Positions 6,301 to 7,609 of a stretch of 7,609 nt of DNA are shown here, in pieces. A model generated the notes under the pieces. That model did not search any database, was not told the DNA's origin, and saw nothing but the letters and a program-made list of their open reading frames with translations. Both the position numbers and the translations under genes were made by a program. Numbering within the stretch: the stretch's first letter is position 1; every line of letters starts with the position of its first letter. Origin of the DNA: CAYZBM01 sp964476705 (GTDB lineage Bacteria; Pseudomonadota; Alphaproteobacteria; Rickettsiales; UBA6187); assembly GCA_964476705.1 (NCBI GenBank), contig CAYZBM010000084.1, forward strand, positions 1-7,609, given 5' to 3'.

Positions 6301-7525
6301 AGATATAGAAAAGATTATTTACTGGTTACAAGCAGGAGCTGATCCAAATGCTTTAGATAAAGATGGAAAATCTTCTCTTGAATTAGCTTTTAAATCTAGT
6401 AAATATGAGGAAATCTTTAAATTACTAATAGGCAATAAGATTGTTCCTTTAGACCATAAATTAGTTGAGGATTTTTATCAAAAATTATCAGAAATTATGG
6501 CTTTGGTATCTAGAAATAGGGAGGCTGACAAGAAGGACGCCGTAAATGCTATAACATCTTTAGAAGCCAGTATTTCTATAATAGATTTAAAAAAAAATAA
6601 TTCTGATCTAGAAAATAAAATAAAAGAAGGGCTAGTATTGCTCATTAGAGCTATTTTAAAACGTGATGTTGAGGAATTAAAAAAGACTATTATTTTAGGA
6701 CGAGAAGTTTGTAGTTCTGAAATTAGAGATTTTGTTGCTAAAGAATTTGGTCCTTTTTTACTACATATAGCTATTTATCCTAATTTTACTTCCGAGACAA
6801 CCGAGATAAGAAAAAATATTAGAGCTATTCTTATTGAAGAAAATAAAATTGATATAAATGCTAAATCTCCTGGAGAAACAGAGTTTATGAAATTTTTAAA
6901 ATATTTGGAATATTTTAAAAAAAGTGATTTAAAAGAAAAGCTCCTATTTAGAGAAAAAGATTCTTCTATTTTACATGCAACTATTATATTGGGGGGTATA
7001 GAAGAAATAATTTACTATTTAAATATGGGAGCTAATCCAAATCCAGAAAATCCTGAAGAGGCTGTTTTTTATAAAAAAGTAGAGTGTTTTTGTAAGATTT
7101 TAGAAAAATATATTAAAAGTCAGCCAAAAAATATAAGTTCTTTAGGTAATTCAAATCCTGCAAATGCATCTACAAGCGGTGCTTCAGCTTCGGCTCCTGC
7201 AGAAATTAAAACAGGAAATAATTCTACAGCTAAGGTAAGTTCTTTAGCTTCATCTACAAGCGGTGCTTCAGCTTCGGCTCCTGCTACAAAATTTTCTCAA
7301 GTATTAGCGCGAAAAACATTAGACATTAGAGGAGAAGATAAAATATCTGAAGGTGGAGATGAGTGGACTCGGGTAGTTAGTAAGACAGGGAAGGCTGGAA
7401 GAAGTCTAGGAGCTAGTGCTAGCGGAGATCGAGGAAGAGGCCGAGATCATGGTCCAGTTAGGGGGCGTGGTCGGGGATCTGGTCATTATGTGCCTCCTGG
7501 TGCCCGACATACTAAACAGGAATAA
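3335..7525 (+). CDS. Large ankyrin-repeat protein with Arg-Gly-rich tail, putative secreted effector
   Basis: A 1396-residue protein without signal peptide or clear membrane segment. In order: a Lys/Ser start; two similar modules (about 60-120 and 161-209); an acidic Pro-Glu linker (about 280-307); an ankyrin unit around NLLHIAAANGDFEIF (375-389); a charged coiled coil (about 403-457); and further degenerate ankyrin units near 625-670, 814-834, 977-1040, 1139-1160 and 1210-1240, with cores such as APLHLALRLGKFELV and AGADPNALDKDG. A Ser/Ala linker with a duplication (1279-1317) leads to an Arg-Gly tail (1364-1383) and HYVPPGAR. Ankyrin repeats bind proteins, and Rickettsiales secrete many such proteins into host cells by type IV or type I secretion. 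The Arg-rich C-terminus would suit a type IV signal, but the secretion route is inferred. The start has only a weak AAAG-type Shine-Dalgarno. A hairpin 20 bases downstream may end the transcript. Confidence 0.88.
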   Translation: MAKSKSKSKLTSEKQQVVRQDTSTEDFGDGDSGDELFASFRQKEVEEKQAKSQEEKDKNFLYASIFEAISSGINLSSDLKKFPDICNNINEIFKFNEDKIDFNYKHNGYTITEYFYLLKEKLVITEDYTKKDQKEKNNIHVRINVIERKLKNSFREQKKELLYAEIFDAIYSLDLSKIKKIFENKGGKIEFYYIYQGFTVDKYFESLREYRFNEMIEENKAAGFDSYYATADKITEMEKFLNDSRLSYDEEFTRLLLGADSDCELDDDLQFRLSFEKSELQTKPESGPNPESELEPEPEPELEVEKNSRCLRNLNNSEIIIPSLFYQVGVDIKLTVNSSYSRTNSKYDLVVLPNTRLTNKTIEEILAYKNGSGQNLLHIAAANGDFEIFDIIVYELYKLYKLVEVAAEEAIASLENLDRSLSRVTFQKEKAQLEEEKGKLELVVDHKSRERAKAYHKYITDLIFKEDEFECNIADYAKAFKHNKILDWLRKNKDFVEFVDKSSKDSIDYPYIEEFAFNHYEDLPASVQAIRRLLSMSTDEPWIDKPYMKSKVTVKLPSYIKVYNVTNPLWVSHSNYMQHNLTIDKDDRFDLDWRYHFLIHEGFIHFKKYAEAEDKSKSKINSADNRGMAPLHLALRLGKFELVRYILSLERAKIDLKDCYGNSVLHYAIPVADKEYGETSLFCRLQILSVLLDKFTEKKIPTNTVNIYGENFTDLVKILPENTRCFYQELIDIKCNGKSIKNTESYAVNVLFSNIVKEQDLSLTPQRAIYILLKYDKDSLNKLLHLVYDKYIEDKEKNDVTYLKKWLVFLLTIGADINSLDHNKQGYSILHKILNHHLREIDEKRSTELLAIKKNTRGGVDGKLIEIYLINFRKGLVYIGYDVKEFADFGGDVNIKDVRSDTIEQSLFRQILDHNITKGEIPYIQDEVVFFLETPLPIPSSTDYLNLKRREYVFNVSCRALTSSGTILDLARANGFNANASLHGAIELGDIEKIIYWLQAGADPNALDKDGKSSLELAFKSSKYEEIFKLLIGNKIVPLDHKLVEDFYQKLSEIMALVSRNREADKKDAVNAITSLEASISIIDLKKNNSDLENKIKEGLVLLIRAILKRDVEELKKTIILGREVCSSEIRDFVAKEFGPFLLHIAIYPNFTSETTEIRKNIRAILIEENKIDINAKSPGETEFMKFLKYLEYFKKSDLKEKLLFREKDSSILHATIILGGIEEIIYYLNMGANPNPENPEEAVFYKKVECFCKILEKYIKSQPKNISSLGNSNPANASTSGASASAPAEIKTGNNSTAKVSSLASSTSGASASAPATKFSQVLARKTLDIRGEDKISEGGDEWTRVVSKTGKAGRSLGASASGDRGRGRDHGPVRGRGRGSGHYVPPGARHTKQE
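3341..3358 (+). repeat. Tandem hexamer AAAAGT, three copies
   Basis: Three perfect copies of AAAAGT lie directly after the ankyrin start codon and GCT, encoding Lys-Ser repeats. Length changes by slippage would keep the reading frame, so the effect would be on N-terminal length rather than on/off switching. Confidence 0.7.
4205..4240 (+). repeat. Imperfect hexamer repeat encoding Glu-Pro/Glu-Leu
   Basis: Six successive hexamers of the form GAAYYN (GAATCT, GAATTA, GAACCT, GAACCA, GAACCT, GAATTA) encode the acidic linker of the ankyrin protein. The pattern suggests growth by slippage and a flexible spacer between the N-terminal modules and the first ankyrin unit. Confidence 0.6.
4519..4540 (+). 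repeat. Tandem 9-mer ATTATATAA, about 2.4 copies
   Basis: Two perfect copies and a partial third encode the local repeat LYKLYKL just before the coiled coil of the ankyrin protein. It is in frame and short, so it is probably a slippage product. Confidence 0.55.
5634..5653. repeat. 20-bp perfect palindrome inside the ankyrin gene
   Basis: The sequence reads the same on both strands, with GAGCAAT at the left end, ATTGCTC at the right and alternating AT in the middle. It lies in coding sequence for RAIYILL. No function is evident. Confidence 0.6.
7167..7200 (+). repeat. 34-base exact direct repeat, first copy
   Basis: Identical to 7251-7284, with start points 84 bases (28 codons) apart, and encodes STSGASASAP. 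An upstream 12-base block, TAAGTTCTTTAG, is also shared (7134-7145 and 7236-7247). The first unit carries 18 extra bases between the blocks, so the duplicated units differ by a 6-codon in-frame indel. Confidence 0.85.
7251..7284 (+). repeat. 34-base exact direct repeat, second copy
   Basis: Identical to 7167-7200 and in the same frame. The absence of any synonymous change over 34 bases points to recent duplication or to continuing homogenisation. Confidence 0.85.
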
Positions 7526-7534
7526 ATATGATAT

Positions 7535-7609
7535 AGTCGGTTGTGAAAAAGTGTTTTTTTATAAAAAACACTTTTTTCCCAGTCGTATATGTAGTCTATA
7601 ATACTTGGG
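7535..7609 (-). repeat. Palindromic repeat element, right copy, cut by the window edge
   Basis: The reverse complement of this segment matches the left copy: 7535-7577 equals 83-125 and 7581-7605 equals 54-78, both exactly. AGTCG lies on both sides of its hairpin (7535-7539 and 7581-7585). It contains GTCTATAATAC (7594-7604), one arm of the outer hairpin seen in the left copy; the other arm would fall beyond the window end. It begins 9 bases after the ankyrin stop codon. Confidence 0.85.
7546..7577 (+). terminator. Hairpin after the ankyrin gene, candidate terminator
   Basis: A 14-bp stem pairs 7546-7559 with 7563-7576 around a 3-base loop, ending in six T's (7572-7577), 20 bases after the ankyrin stop. 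The stem is almost all A/T, with three G/C pairs at most, so termination strength is uncertain. It belongs to the right repeat element, which would then supply the 3' end of the transcript. Confidence 0.45.

Noticed and set aside
7416..7601. Plus-strand ORF of 61 codons overlapping the ankyrin 3' end
   Set aside because: It is in another frame over the Arg-Gly tail and continues through the repeat; the ankyrin frame explains the region better. Its repeat-encoded end is discussed with the left copy.
54..7605. Composite transposon bounded by inverted repeats
   Set aside because: There is no transposase or integrase gene, and the enclosed bolA and trcR are core genes. Two copies of a dispersed repeat is simpler.
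1..7609. CRISPR array, tRNA or rRNA
   Set aside because: No regularly spaced repeats, cloverleaf pattern or conserved rRNA segment was found on reading both strands.

Overview
The window looks like chromosomal DNA of an AT-rich alphaproteobacterium, most likely an intracellular member of the Rickettsiales. This rests on four things: very low GC, an alphaproteobacterial TrcR/DUF1013 cell-cycle regulator, a rickettsial-style BolA, and a very large ankyrin-repeat protein with no signal peptide. Genus cannot be fixed from the sequence alone.

Layout from left to right. Positions 24-125 hold a compact palindromic repeat made of two successive hairpins. A near-identical inverted copy lies at the far right edge (7535-7609), where the window stops partway through it. 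A short hypothetical ORF (159-389) with no convincing start signal follows; it may be the tail of a broken gene. Positions 390-618 contain several small inverted repeats. On the minus strand is bolA (619-891). About 300 bases of very AT-rich intergenic DNA separate it from a plus-strand pair: an XRE/Cro-type regulator (1196-1564) and, 25 bases later, a TTG-started NAD(P)H quinone oxidoreductase of the PIG3 type (1590-2564). After a 99-base gap comes trcR (2664-3233), with a modest stem plus T-run at its stop codon. The rest (3335-7525) is one 1396-residue ankyrin protein.

The left half is ordinary core content: iron-sulfur/stress-related BolA, a small regulator with an oxidoreductase, and a cell-cycle regulator. 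The right half is accessory. The ankyrin protein has a duplicated N-terminal module, an acidic Pro-Glu linker, a coiled coil and scattered degenerate ankyrin repeats. It ends in a Ser/Ala-rich linker carrying a 34-base duplication and a strikingly GC-rich Arg-Gly tail ending in Tyr-Val-Pro-Pro, which resembles eukaryotic RNA-binding proteins. A secreted effector acting in a eukaryotic host is the most reasonable hypothesis, but it is inference.

The two items most worth pursuing are the effector-like ankyrin protein with its odd tail and the paired palindromic repeat elements. No transposase, CRISPR array, tRNA or rRNA was seen.
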